Shown piece by piece: positions 47,415 through 56,391 of a stretch of 64,000 nucleotides of DNA. This stretch comes from Methylocella sp. GTDB taxonomy: Bacteria > Pseudomonadota > Alphaproteobacteria > Rhizobiales > Beijerinckiaceae. The stretch is taken from NCBI GenBank assembly GCA_037200525.1, contig JBBCGG010000001.1:831526-895525 (forward strand), given 5' to 3'. A model generated the notes under the pieces. The model was given only the letters and a program-made list of their open reading frames with translations. It made no database searches and was not told the DNA's origin. The translations under genes and the position numbers were made by a program. The first letter of the stretch is position 1; each line of letters opens with the position of its first letter.

Positions 47415-48218
47415 TCACGCTGGAAAAAAGAGCTCGCCTTTTCCAAGAACAGCGGTATCTCCGCCAAAGCGCTTGAGCCGGCCCGCCAGAAGTTTCGCGG
47501 CGCTGCTGCTGCTTGAGCTCAGCAAACGCGAGAAAACGGCGGCGAAGGTCAAATCAACGGCGCCGCCATCGACGAAAGTCGGGGCCAGCGCTGTCGCCTG
47601 ACCCAAAACGATCGTGCCTCTGCGCATCAGATAGCCCGGCAAGAGGCCAGAAGCGCCAAGCACGACCAGCGTGCCGGCGATGATGCGGCTGCCCGGATAA
47701 TCTCCGGCGGAGCCTTCGATTATGATCGTGCCGCGACGCTGACGGTCCCCAGCCCGATGTCCGGCCGAACCGCGCACGATCAGCAATCCGCCGGTCATGC
47801 CTTCCATCTCGCCATCGATCGGGGCTCCGACAAAATCGCCGGCATCGCCTTTGATCTCGAGTCGGCCGCCGGACATGGTGGAGCCCGCGAACGGGCCGGC
47901 GTCGCCGCTAACGACGAGATTGCCGCCGCTCATGTTGCGCCCAACGAACTGGCCGCTGTCGCCCTCGATGATGATTTCGCCGCCGCTTAAAGCGTGGCCG
48001 AGATTATCGAACCGCGATGATCCGCCTTCGAAGCGGATCGCGTCGGCGCCGCCGGATTTGATGCGAAAAATATCGCCGACCGTGCGCTTTTCCCGAGTTG
48101 TCTGCAATTCGATCGCGGCGATATCCGCCTCGGATTTGCCTTCGAGCAAATGCGGAACGAGAGGAGCAAGATCGAGCCGCTGATCCGGCTCCTGCTTGAG
48201 AGTTAGGACTAGCGTCAC
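47415..48218 (-). CDS. fhcC: Formyltransferase/hydrolase complex subunit C
   Basis: This 267-residue protein is the FwdC/FhcC beta-helix subunit, with many repeats of the GGxxxxxGxxGxxxG kind (HALSGGEIIIEGDSGQFVGR; MSGGNLVVSGDAGPFAGSTM; MSGGRLEIKGDAGDFVG). It holds the FhcABCD complex together and contributes to the methylofuran-binding surface. A GTG at 48218 overlaps the fhcD stop (GTGA) and gives (M)TLVLTLKQEPDQ; the open frame upstream overlaps fhcD and is rejected. It is last in the fhcBADC operon. Confidence 0.93.
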   Translation of the reverse strand: MTLVLTLKQEPDQRLDLAPLVPHLLEGKSEADIAAIELQTTREKRTVGDIFRIKSGGADAIRFEGGSSRFDNLGHALSGGEIIIEGDSGQFVGRNMSGGNLVVSGDAGPFAGSTMSGGRLEIKGDAGDFVGAPIDGEMEGMTGGLLIVRGSAGHRAGDRQRRGTIIIEGSAGDYPGSRIIAGTLVVLGASGLLPGYLMRRGTIVLGQATALAPTFVDGGAVDLTFAAVFSRLLSSSSSSAAKLLAGRLKRFGGDTAVLGKGELFFPA

Positions 48219-49123
48219 GGCAAAAGATCCTTCAAATGGAAGTGGAAGGGGCCGAGTTTGCCGCCATAATTGCCGGCGCCGACGCGCACCGCGCCTTCTT
48301 TCGGCCCGAGCTTCACAATGGCTCCAAGGCCGGCGCGCATGGCCTCGGCTACGGCGCTTTCGGTCAGTCCGTCGATGACGATTTCGAGGACGCAGCCAAT
48401 GTCCTCGTCGAGATTGCTTTTCGCGACGCCGCGCAAAGTCGGGCAATAGGCGTCATTGGTCGACGCCGACATGCCTTTGTATTTGGACCCGACCTTGGAG
48501 CCGGATCGCACGACGCCGCCGGGGAAGGGCATGATCACGCCATCGACGCCATTCATCGCCTCGATCGCATGTTCGGCGGCGCGCATTGTAGTTTCCCAAT
48601 TGGCGCCCATGATCAGGAGGTTGCCGCCTCCGACCGCCTGCTTGGTCAGGCCTGTCGTCGCCTCGCAAAAAAACTCGCCGTCCATGCAGGGAATTCGCCA
48701 GAAGCTGCGATCCAGAAACTTTTTCGAGATCTGCCAGCCATCGCCAAAGGTGCGGATTGCGTCGCCGAGCTGCAACCTATCGGTTCCCTCGAGATCGGCG
48801 AAGCAGGCTGATCCGGGCGACGTCAGAATGCATTGGCCGAGGCGATCGACGAGCTGCGTCTGCAACATGCCGGACGACATGGAAAAGACCAGCACACGGA
48901 CGCCGGGGCGGCCGTCCGGGGTCTTGTCCGCGGGCAATTCGCGGCCGATGCCCGCCTCGATGCCGCATCCGATGACGGAGGTGGCGAATCCGGTCATCGT
49001 CGTAGCGGCCTGCCTGGCCCATTTCATAGTGGGCGCGGTGATGACGATCGCGGTGCCTCTCATTGGAAAGGCCTCGGCGAACGACTCGTCAATGCGGACG
49101 CCGTTGCTGATCATTTGGCGCAT
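48215..49123 (-). CDS. fhcD: Formylmethanofuran--tetrahydromethanopterin formyltransferase
   Basis: This 302-residue protein is the Ftr/FhcD subunit, which moves the formyl group from formyl-H4MPT to methylofuran. Strong family segments include VRIDESFAEAFPMRGTAIVI, GTDRLQLGDAIRTFGDGW and GVRVLVFSMSSGMLQTQLVD, plus SNLDEDIGCVLEIVIDGLTE near the C-terminus. It overlaps fhcA by 13 bases and fhcC by four, so the operon is tightly coupled. Confidence 0.96.
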   Translation of the reverse strand: MRQMISNGVRIDESFAEAFPMRGTAIVITAPTMKWARQAATTMTGFATSVIGCGIEAGIGRELPADKTPDGRPGVRVLVFSMSSGMLQTQLVDRLGQCILTSPGSACFADLEGTDRLQLGDAIRTFGDGWQISKKFLDRSFWRIPCMDGEFFCEATTGLTKQAVGGGNLLIMGANWETTMRAAEHAIEAMNGVDGVIMPFPGGVVRSGSKVGSKYKGMSASTNDAYCPTLRGVAKSNLDEDIGCVLEIVIDGLTESAVAEAMRAGLGAIVKLGPKEGAVRVGAGNYGGKLGPFHFHLKDLLP

Positions 49124-50739
49124 GCGACCTCCTGGAACGGATCTTTATGCGGGAGCATATGGGCGGGCACGGCGAACATATTATGCGAGACGCCATAGTG
49201 GCGTTCGTAATATGCGCCGAGGCGCCGGTTGATCGCCTTGTCGTAACCGGGGTTGACCTTGAGCGCCTTGCCCCAGCGGTAGTGGCTGACGCGCCCATCG
49301 CGGACGACGAGATCGCCGTCCTTGAAAACGAGATGCGCGTGGCGGAACATTTTCGCGATGTCGTCACTAGGCGCATAGACCGCGACGTCGGCCACCGCGC
49401 CTGCGCCGAGCTGGCCGCGATCCTTGAAGCCGAACAGCTTGGCCGGCGCCGCTCTCGTCATCATCGCGACTTCATTGACGTCGTATTCGCGGGCGATCGA
49501 AGGCAGCGTCGTATAGGCGAGAACGTCCTGCGGAATGCGGCTCAAAACCTCCGCCCTGCGGCTGCGGCTCATCAGCAGCGCGAAAATCTCCGGATAGGTC
49601 GTGAATGGCGCGCCATTGGGATGATCCGTGGTGAAGAAAACCCGGTGCGGATCATTGATCAGCAGGAACAGCTCGAGCCCGCAGGCCCATTGAACGGCGT
49701 TGACGAAATCGCCCTCCCGATAGAGGTAGGGGACAATGCCGCCGCCATTCGCATCGCCGTCGAAAATCACTGATTTCCGCGGCTTGGCGCTCCCGACGGC
49801 GCTGAACTGGCGCAACACGTCGGATGAGATCGTGACGGTCTGCCCGAACATCACCTGACCGATGTCGACGGTGACGTTGGGCGTCGCGTTGATCGCTGCG
49901 GCGAGGGTTGCGGCGGCGGAGGAAAAGCCGTGTTCGCCCTCGGAGCCGTAACCGTAGAATTGCATATGCGCCAGATGCAAAGGCATGCCGCGCGCGGCCT
50001 CGATGGTTGCGAGCGCGGTCGAGACATTGCCTGGAATGCCGAGATTGTTGGAGTGCAGATGCAATGGATGCGGGACCTTGAGCTCCGTCAGCGCTTGCTG
50101 CAAAGCCTCGACGATTCTTCGCGAGGTCACGCCATAGAAGGGCACGACATCGTCGAGGCCAAAGGTCCGCGCATTATATTTGAAGGCTTCAGCTCCGCCG
50201 GCGTTGATGCATTTGAGGCCGAGGCTATTGGTCGCCGCCAGGGTCGAGGCGACGTAATCGGCGATCGCCGCCGGGCTTTCGCCGTCGCGCAGGAGGCTCA
50301 GAAGAAAATCATCATTGCCGAGAATGGTCAGCGTGGCTTTGTCGATGATCGGAATGTCTGAAAGTTCGAGATGCGCCTGCAACGCCTGATGCGGCGCAAC
50401 AGCCGGCTCGACGACCGTTGTAAAGCCCATGGAGGCGTAGATGTTGCCGGTCTCGAAGGTCGACCATTTGGAGGTGGCGAGCGGCAGCGTCGGAGCCCTG
50501 CCGGCGCGGTGCATTTCCGGCAGCAGCAAGCGCGCCGTGTTCACATTGCCGCCGGCGATATGCGAATGAATGTCGATCGCGCCGGCCATGACGATCTTGC
50601 CGGCGACGTCATGCGTCTGGTCTGGCTGGCGGCCATGAGGCGCCGCAATGATGCGGCCATCCTCGATCCAGAGATCGGCGATCTCATCGCGATGATGATA
50701 GGGATCGACGATCCGGCCACCCTTGAGAAGAATCAGCAT
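49111..50739 (-). CDS. fhcA: Formyltransferase/hydrolase complex subunit A (formylmethanofuran hydrolase)
   Basis: This 542-residue amidohydrolase-fold protein hydrolyses formyl-methylofuran to formate. Metal-ligand features are in place: AIDIHSHIAGGNVN (HxH), a Lys in GGAEAFKYNARTFG that could be carboxylated, H in HLHSNNLGIPGNVS, H in HLAHMQFYGYG and D in FFTTDHPNGAP. This matches FwdA/FhcA, whose binuclear metal centre performs the hydrolysis. fhcB ends at the base next to its start (TAA directly before ATG), and fhcD overlaps its end. Confidence 0.95.
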   Translation of the reverse strand: MLILLKGGRIVDPYHHRDEIADLWIEDGRIIAAPHGRQPDQTHDVAGKIVMAGAIDIHSHIAGGNVNTARLLLPEMHRAGRAPTLPLATSKWSTFETGNIYASMGFTTVVEPAVAPHQALQAHLELSDIPIIDKATLTILGNDDFLLSLLRDGESPAAIADYVASTLAATNSLGLKCINAGGAEAFKYNARTFGLDDVVPFYGVTSRRIVEALQQALTELKVPHPLHLHSNNLGIPGNVSTALATIEAARGMPLHLAHMQFYGYGSEGEHGFSSAAATLAAAINATPNVTVDIGQVMFGQTVTISSDVLRQFSAVGSAKPRKSVIFDGDANGGGIVPYLYREGDFVNAVQWACGLELFLLINDPHRVFFTTDHPNGAPFTTYPEIFALLMSRSRRAEVLSRIPQDVLAYTTLPSIAREYDVNEVAMMTRAAPAKLFGFKDRGQLGAGAVADVAVYAPSDDIAKMFRHAHLVFKDGDLVVRDGRVSHYRWGKALKVNPGYDKAINRRLGAYYERHYGVSHNMFAVPAHMLPHKDPFQEVACAK

Positions 50740-51831
50740 TTAGGCGTCTCCACCGAACTGTTGGGCGATGCTTGCGATGACGGATGCGACTGAAGCCGCA
50801 TTGCTCGGATGCAAGGCCTCGCGCGCGACAATCGCTCCAACCTCGCGCGCGAACTGCGCCGAGTCGTAATCAACGCCGGGACGGCCGATGTCCACGCGCA
50901 CCTGCGGTTCTTGCGAAAATTGCGTTTCCGGCGGAACAAGCGCGATGAGCGGGACTTGCTTTTTCCATTTCGGCGTCGCCGCGCTATAGGCGGAGATCCA
51001 CAATGCGGCGTCGGCTTCGCCGCTCTCGATCAGCCGATCGGCGTCGAACCGCCATGTATCATGTACGGGAAAGCCGCGCCCGAACGAGGTACGCATCGGG
51101 AACCCCGTCATCCAGCCCGATGTCTGCAAAACGCCGAACGCATTGTCGTCAGTCCCGAGCGGCAGGCCGGTGAAGCGGGTCGTCTTATTGAGATCGGTCA
51201 AGAGGCCATAAAGCATTTCGATCGAGAGCCGATCCAGCAGATCGGGCCCCCATACCGCAACGCCAAACCGCGCGTGCTTGAGAATTTCGGCGACCGCGTC
51301 GAGCTTGCTCTTGACGGCCTCTGCGGCGGCGATCGGCCGGCCGGCCACGCGCGCGCGGACAGATGCGAGGGTCGTCTGCAAATCTGAAGTCTCCAGCGCT
51401 TCGACGGCGACGCCCTCGATCGCCGCGCCGTCTGGGCCGGGCGCGATCCAGATGAGTTTTCTTGACTCCTGCACAAGGCTCATCGGCGGGATTTCGGCGG
51501 GCGCGAGACGCTCTATGAGTTGCGGCCAGATGCGCGTCAGATCGCCGCCGATGAAGAGAAGAACATCGGCATGCAGCCGGGCGATGCTCGGCGTCGTGAC
51601 CATAAGGCCCGCCTGGCGGACGACATCAAGGTCGGCGAAAATCTGATTCGATCGCAAATGGTCATAGGCGCCGCGCACGCGTTCAGCGAGCAAGATCGAA
51701 GCTCTTGCCCCGGCGACGTCCGTCCCGAGGCCGGCGATGACGGGGAGGCGCGCGTGCGACAGAATTTCCGCGGAGCGTTCGGCAGCCGCTTCGATCGAAG
51801 CGGGCTTTCCATCTATCCGGGCCTCAGTCAT
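50740..51831 (-). CDS. fhcB: Formyltransferase/hydrolase complex subunit B
   Basis: This 363-residue protein is the bacterial FhcB, related to formylmethanofuran dehydrogenase subunit B. In methanogens FwdB carries a [4Fe-4S] cluster and a molybdenum/tungsten pterin. This protein contains no cysteine at all, so neither the cluster nor a Cys metal ligand is possible, in line with a structural role in the bacterial complex. Recognisable stretches include GLGTDVAGARASILLAERVR, VLLFIGGDLTRIWPQLIERL and LPLGTDDNAFGVLQTSGWMT. The start at 51831 follows AGGAGGAAT. It is the first gene of fhcBADC. Confidence 0.93.
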   Translation of the reverse strand: MTEARIDGKPASIEAAAERSAEILSHARLPVIAGLGTDVAGARASILLAERVRGAYDHLRSNQIFADLDVVRQAGLMVTTPSIARLHADVLLFIGGDLTRIWPQLIERLAPAEIPPMSLVQESRKLIWIAPGPDGAAIEGVAVEALETSDLQTTLASVRARVAGRPIAAAEAVKSKLDAVAEILKHARFGVAVWGPDLLDRLSIEMLYGLLTDLNKTTRFTGLPLGTDDNAFGVLQTSGWMTGFPMRTSFGRGFPVHDTWRFDADRLIESGEADAALWISAYSAATPKWKKQVPLIALVPPETQFSQEPQVRVDIGRPGVDYDSAQFAREVGAIVAREALHPSNAASVASVIASIAQQFGGDA

Positions 51832-52364
51832 GATTCCTCCTAAAGAACTCGCTCGCGCGGCGATCGCGCCGTTGGAGCTTGCATTGCCTTCGCGCGCCTT
51901 TCCTGCATTTCGCGCCGGTCGGCGGGCGTCGAGGAAGGGTCGCGTCACTCGAGTTATTGCGCGCGGACCGACTCAGTCGCCTCTCGCGCTTTTACGGAAT
52001 TGACGGAATTTCCAAGAAATCATGCCGGGACCGCCGACAAAAAACAGACATTCCTCCCGCGACAGGCGACCCGGTCGATCCCAACGTCGGAAACGACATC
52101 GTTTTATCGATTGCAATGGTGTTTGGCGAGGGCTTTAGTGGGGCCGCAGGGTGGCGCAACCTCAAATAAATGCTGATCGCGCATCCATGCGGCGCAAGAC
52201 GATGACGTCGTTTTTTTGACCGCGCCCATCCGGACGCCGTCCCTCTCTTGAGAGTTGACGCCGCCGCCAATAATATGCATACGAAATTTTGGACGTTCTC
52301 TCGGGAAGTTCGGTCTTTGCGACCCCTTCATGTTAAGCCGATGGGACTACCGGAGGAAGAGTCC
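51832..52364. other. Divergent gap upstream of the fhc operon
   Basis: About 533 bases with no supported gene. It separates fhcB from the small gene at 52365 and should hold the fhc promoter. Short frames on both strands lack ribosome-binding sites or similarity. I cannot place a promoter with confidence. Confidence 0.35.
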
Positions 52365-52607
52365 GTGCTGAATCAGGCTCCAAATTCCATGACTGCCGAC
52401 GGTCGTTTTTGCGCGCAGGCCTTGTTTGGTCGCCGTTTGGTCGCCGCCCTCGATGCGACGGAGCGGCTGGACGGCTGGTTCGCCTATAAAGGCAGGCCGA
52501 CGCCGCACCCGGAGCCCGCCAAGGCGCCGGCTCCTAAGAAAGATGCTTCGAACAATCCCCCTCCAGAAGCGCCTAAGCCCGCCGAACCGGCAAAAGAGCC
52601 CAAATAG
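52365..52607 (+). CDS. Small Pro/Ala/Lys-rich protein, unknown
   Basis: 80 residues from GTG 52365, with GGAGGA eight bases upstream. The first 50 residues look folded (FCAQALFGRRLVAALDATER LDGWFAYKG), the rest is a charged low-complexity tail ending KPAEPAKEPK. No motif is recognised. It may be a small cytosolic or nucleoid-associated protein; this is not established. A frame extension upstream to 52248 lacks a ribosome-binding site. Confidence 0.5.
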   Translation: MLNQAPNSMTADGRFCAQALFGRRLVAALDATERLDGWFAYKGRPTPHPEPAKAPAPKKDASNNPPPEAPKPAEPAKEPK

Positions 52608-52966
52608 GCGCGCGGCGCGCATTATTTGCTTCCCGGCAAGGAACGCCCCCGAGAGCATGATCTTATCTGAAAAGCTGCGGCCTTTTCGGATGGGAATCGC
52701 GTTCATATATTTTAGGGGGGTATTGAGCTTGATCACTCCGATTTGAATCAATCAGCTTGAGACACCGGGCGACCGACAGCGGACAGGATGATCGATCGGT
52801 TCGTCGTTGAGCGCGGATTCCAGGCCATCATGTCGATGGATTGGATCGCTCCAGAGGTATTTGACGGGTGGGTTGATGGAGACCGTTCGGCTTCCGCAAA
52901 CCCGCCCTTCGAGCGCGCAATCAAGGGGGCCTGACCACGGCGGGATGAAGGTTCAGAGGCAAGTCC
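52608..52966. other. Gap upstream of pabB with a dispersed repeat
   Basis: 359 bases, no convincing gene. A copy of the GCATGATC repeat lies at 52655-52690. The pabB promoter should lie here; GAGGC precedes the pabB ATG. Confidence 0.35.
52655..52690. repeat. Dispersed GCATGATC-type hairpin repeat
   Basis: GCATGATCTTATCTGAAAAG at its left end is 18 of 20 identical to the copy at 61033. TCTGAAAAG pairs with CTTTTCGGA (one G-T pair). Members of this kind are common in intergenic DNA of Hyphomicrobiales. Confidence 0.55.
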
Positions 52967-54331
52967 ATGCACGTCATCGAAATTGATTTTCGCGACCCGG
53001 CCGACGCGGCCTACGGGCTCGGGCATTTGCCTTTCCTGACCTTTCTCGACAGCGCGATGGTCGATGAAAAGCTCGGCCGCTATAGTTTCATCGCTGCCGA
53101 CCCTTTTGCGCGAATTCAAGGCCGCGAAACCGATCGTAGCTGGGTCCAGCGCGTAAAATCGCTTTTGGCCGATTTTGCCATCGCCCCCTTACCCAACTTG
53201 CCCCCGTTTCAAGGCGGGGCCGCGGGGCTTTTTTCCTATGAGCTTGGCCGCAGCCTGGAGCGGCTGCCAAAACCGTTGCGGGACGACCTCGCATTTCCCG
53301 ATCTATCGCTTGGGCTCTATGATGTGGTCGTCGCTTTTGACGTGGTGGAGCGGCGCGGGTGGATCATCTCGACGGGCCTTCCCGAGATGGAGCCTCAGGC
53401 GCGCAATCGGCGCGCCGTCGAACGCGGGCTGTGGTTTGAGGCCGAGCTTGCGCGACAGACCGCTATCTCTCCGGCGGCGAATATCTCGCTCGGGGGTTGG
53501 TCCAGCAATTTCACGCGCGAGGGATATGAGCGGGCGGTCGCGGAAGTCATCGAGCGCATTCTCGCCGGCGATATTTTTCAAGCCAATTTGTCGCAGCGGT
53601 TCGAAGCGCCCGTCCCGCCGGATTTCGATCATTTCGGTTTCTATCGCCGTTTGCGCAAGATCAATCCGGCTCCCTTCGCCGCTTATCTCGACCACGCCAA
53701 TTTCATCATCGCCTCGGCTTCGCCAGAGCGTTTCCTGCGCGTTGAGGGCGATCTCGTTGAGACGCGCCCAATCAAGGGCACGCGGCCGCGCTTTGCGGAC
53801 GCGCTCGTCGACATGCTGCAGGCGAAGGCCTTGAGCGAAAGCCGCAAGGATCGCGCCGAAAATGTCATGATCGTCGATCTGTTGCGCAACGACCTGTCCA
53901 AAGTTTGCATCCCAGGCAGCGTGCAGGTGCCGCAACTATGCGGCCTTGAGTCCTTTGCAACCGTCCATCATCTCGTCTCTTCCGTCGTCGGGCGGCTCCG
54001 CGACGGCCAAGGCCCCGTCGACTTGCTTGCGGCCGCTTTTCCCGGCGGATCGATCACCGGCGCCCCAAAACTTCGCGCCATGGAAATCATTACCGAGCTT
54101 GAGGGTCATGCGCGCGGCCCCTATTGCGGCGCCATCGGTTATCTCGGGTTCAACGGAACGATGGACCTGAACATCGTCATCCGCACCGCCAGTTTCCGCG
54201 GGGGCTCTTGCGTCGTGCAGGCGGGCGGGGGCATCGTCACGGCTTCGGATCCCGCATCGGAATATGTCGAAACGCTGGACAAGGCGCGACGCATTTTCGA
54301 AGCCTTCGGCGCGATGGAATTCGCGCAATGA
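52967..54331 (+). CDS. pabB: Aminodeoxychorismate synthase component I
   Basis: This 454-residue chorismate-binding enzyme makes 4-amino-4-deoxychorismate from chorismate with ammonia from PabA. The PabB-diagnostic motif PIKGTRPR (Lys that captures chorismate C2; anthranilate synthase has Ala here) is present, as are IIASASPERFLRVEGDLVET, DLLRNDLSKVCIPGSV and FPGGSITGAPKLRAMEII. ATG 52967 gives a standard N-terminus. pabA overlaps by four bases. Its product leads to pABA, a precursor of folate and of H4MPT, which fits its place beside C1 genes. Confidence 0.93.
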   Translation: MHVIEIDFRDPADAAYGLGHLPFLTFLDSAMVDEKLGRYSFIAADPFARIQGRETDRSWVQRVKSLLADFAIAPLPNLPPFQGGAAGLFSYELGRSLERLPKPLRDDLAFPDLSLGLYDVVVAFDVVERRGWIISTGLPEMEPQARNRRAVERGLWFEAELARQTAISPAANISLGGWSSNFTREGYERAVAEVIERILAGDIFQANLSQRFEAPVPPDFDHFGFYRRLRKINPAPFAAYLDHANFIIASASPERFLRVEGDLVETRPIKGTRPRFADALVDMLQAKALSESRKDRAENVMIVDLLRNDLSKVCIPGSVQVPQLCGLESFATVHHLVSSVVGRLRDGQGPVDLLAAAFPGGSITGAPKLRAMEIITELEGHARGPYCGAIGYLGFNGTMDLNIVIRTASFRGGSCVVQAGGGIVTASDPASEYVETLDKARRIFEAFGAMEFAQ

Positions 54332-54888
54332 TCCTCGTCATCGATAATTATGATTCGTTCGTCCATACGGTGGCGAACTATCTCAGCGAGTTGGGCGAAA
54401 CTCCCGTCGTCATTCGCAACGATGCCGCAATGCCTAATGAAGCCCCGGAGGCGATCGTGATTTCGCCCGGGCCTTGCACTCCGAACGAGGCGGGAATGTC
54501 GATGCAGCTCGTGCGCGATTATTCCGGGCGCGTTCCAATCCTTGGCATTTGTCTTGGCCATCAGGCCATTGGCCAGGCGTTCGGCGGACGCGTAACGCGG
54601 GCCTTGCGGCCAATGCATGGCGAGGCAAGCTCCGTGCGGCACGCCAGCGCAGGCATTCTGCAAGGCTTGCCCAATCCGCTCAGCGTCGGACGCTACCATT
54701 CACTGATTGTCGAACTCGATGAACAAGACACCCCGCTCGAAGCGACGGCATGGTCGCAAGAAGACGAGATCATGGCTCTGCGACATCGCGATCACCCGAC
54801 CTTCGGCGTGCAGTTTCATCCCGAATCGATACTGACGGAGCAAGGGCATCAATTGCTGCGCAATTTCCTTGGATTGATCAAACGGTGA
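54328..54888 (+). CDS. pabA: Aminodeoxychorismate/anthranilate synthase glutamine amidotransferase
   Basis: This 186-residue class I amidotransferase supplies ammonia to PabB. The nucleophile Cys lies in PILGICLGHQAIGQAFGG, and the His-Glu pair in FGVQFHPESILTEQG. The N-terminus ILVIDNYDSFVHTVANYL is family-typical. ATG 54328 overlaps the pabB stop, giving translational coupling; upstream in-frame starts overlap pabB by 200 bases and are rejected. PabA and TrpG are alike, but pairing with pabB decides the role. Confidence 0.93.
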   Translation: MILVIDNYDSFVHTVANYLSELGETPVVIRNDAAMPNEAPEAIVISPGPCTPNEAGMSMQLVRDYSGRVPILGICLGHQAIGQAFGGRVTRALRPMHGEASSVRHASAGILQGLPNPLSVGRYHSLIVELDEQDTPLEATAWSQEDEIMALRHRDHPTFGVQFHPESILTEQGHQLLRNFLGLIKR

Positions 54889-55209
54889 TGACGGGCGGAG
54901 CCATGAGCCGGCTGGACCTCCCAGGGCGCATCGCAGCGAGGCCAGAATTGCTTTTCCGGCTCCAGGCCCTATATTGTTGCGAAAATCACGCTGGAAAATA
55001 GTGGCGAAGGCCAAGCCCAAAATCTTTGGAACCGCATGGCGCAACGCGGCTTAGCGGGTTCGTTGCGCTGACTTTCTGTCTGGCGGGGCGAGCGTTTCGT
55101 CTTCCGGCAGTCTAGCAACACGCGATCTTCACGAAGAAACAGATGGATAGAGAGCATGATCGGCTCAGTTTAGAGCGATCCTGCCAACGACGCTGGGGGA
55201 ATCGTCGCA
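54889..55209. other. Gap between pabA and the mfnB-folB gene
   Basis: 321 bases without a supported gene. A GAGCATGATCGG half-site near 55155 resembles the dispersed repeat but has no visible pair. It probably holds the promoter of the genes from 55210 to 59055. Confidence 0.3.
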
Positions 55210-56391
55210 ATGACTTTGATGCTCGCGAGCGTAACGGGCGCTGCTGAGGCGGAAGCGGTTTTGGCGGGCGGCGTCGACATCGTCGATCTCAAAGACCCGG
55301 CGAGAGGGGCTCTTGGCGCGCTGGACGTCGAAGTCGTCGCCGATTTAGTTCGCACGGTCGCCAAACGGCGGCCGGTTAGCGCGACCATCGGCGATGAGCT
55401 TGCCGAGCCGCAGATCGTTGTCGACGCGGTCAGCGCAATGGCTGCGACCGGGGTCGATTACGTCAAAGTTGGCGTCAAGTCGGATGCGACCGGAGCCGAT
55501 TGCGTCCGCGCATTGGGGTCGCTCGCAAGCAACGCCAAGCTTGTCGGCGTTCTGTTCGCCGATGGCGAACCGGATCTGGATCTCCTGAAGCTCATGGCCA
55601 AACAGGGCTTTGTCGGAGCCATGCTCGATACGGCCATAAAAGGCGACCGGCGTCTTCTCGATCATATGGACGTTGCGAGTCTCGTCGGCTTCGTCGAGCG
55701 ATGCAAAGAAGCGGGGCTGATGTCGGGTCTCGCGGGTTCGCTGGAGGCTCCCGATGTGCCGCGTCTGCTTCCGCTTCAACCGAACTATCTTGGATTTCGC
55801 GGGGCCTTATGTCGGGGCCGATCCCGCGTAGCGGAGATCGATCCGGCGGCGGTGCGGATCATCCGCGATCTCATTCCACGGGAAGCCAATGGCGTCCGCG
55901 CGGCGGGCGAGCCGACTGTGGATTGGCGGCTTTTGCTTGGCCGCGGCTATGTCCCGGCCAGTGAACGCGGCGCCGAGACGGATCGGGTCTTTGTGCATGA
56001 TCTCGTCATGCCATGTTCGATCGGAGCCTATGATTTTGAACGCGGGCTGAAACAGGATGTGCGTTTCAACATCGATGTGGATGTCAGGCGCCTGCAGCAT
56101 CATTCCGATGATATGCGCTATATTTTTTCCTACGACCTGATCGTTGATGCGATCAAAATAATCCTTGGCCGCGGCCATATCGATTTAATCGAAACTTTGG
56201 CGAGGGATATCGCCGATTCTGTGTTGCATCACCCGTGCGTCGCGCAGGTTTCCGTTCGGGTCGAAAAGCTCGACGTCATCCGAGGACAGGTCGGCGTCGA
56301 AATCAAACGCGAGCGCGCGGCCGAGTCGCTTGCAGTCGAGAAGCTTTTTCTGAGCGAGCCGGGCGCCGCCAGCACAACGAGGAGTCGTTGA
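55210..56391 (+). CDS. mfnB: Fusion: (5-formylfuran-3-yl)methyl phosphate synthase (MfnB) + dihydroneopterin-aldolase-like domain
   Basis: This 393-residue protein has an MfnB (DUF556) TIM-barrel at residues 1-235 and a FolB-like domain at about 258-366. MfnB builds the furan ring of methanofuran from two glyceraldehyde-3-phosphates; the family lysines appear in VDIVDLKDPARG (K28), YVKVGVK (K86) and MLDTAIKGDRR (K144). The second domain has FolB hallmarks (CSIGAYDFERGLKQ with the active Glu; VSVRVEKLDVI with the conserved Lys). FolB cleaves dihydroneopterin to hydroxymethylpterin, a folate and H4MPT step. Fusing the two ties furan and pterin branches together. The next gene starts inside its stop (TTGA). 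Confidence 0.85.
   Translation: MTLMLASVTGAAEAEAVLAGGVDIVDLKDPARGALGALDVEVVADLVRTVAKRRPVSATIGDELAEPQIVVDAVSAMAATGVDYVKVGVKSDATGADCVRALGSLASNAKLVGVLFADGEPDLDLLKLMAKQGFVGAMLDTAIKGDRRLLDHMDVASLVGFVERCKEAGLMSGLAGSLEAPDVPRLLPLQPNYLGFRGALCRGRSRVAEIDPAAVRIIRDLIPREANGVRAAGEPTVDWRLLLGRGYVPASERGAETDRVFVHDLVMPCSIGAYDFERGLKQDVRFNIDVDVRRLQHHSDDMRYIFSYDLIVDAIKIILGRGHIDLIETLARDIADSVLHHPCVAQVSVRVEKLDVIRGQVGVEIKRERAAESLAVEKLFLSEPGAASTTRSR

Noticed and set aside
52748-53119. 123-codon reverse-strand frame overlapping the pabB start
   Set aside because: Overlaps the well-supported pabB N-terminus; no match to any family.
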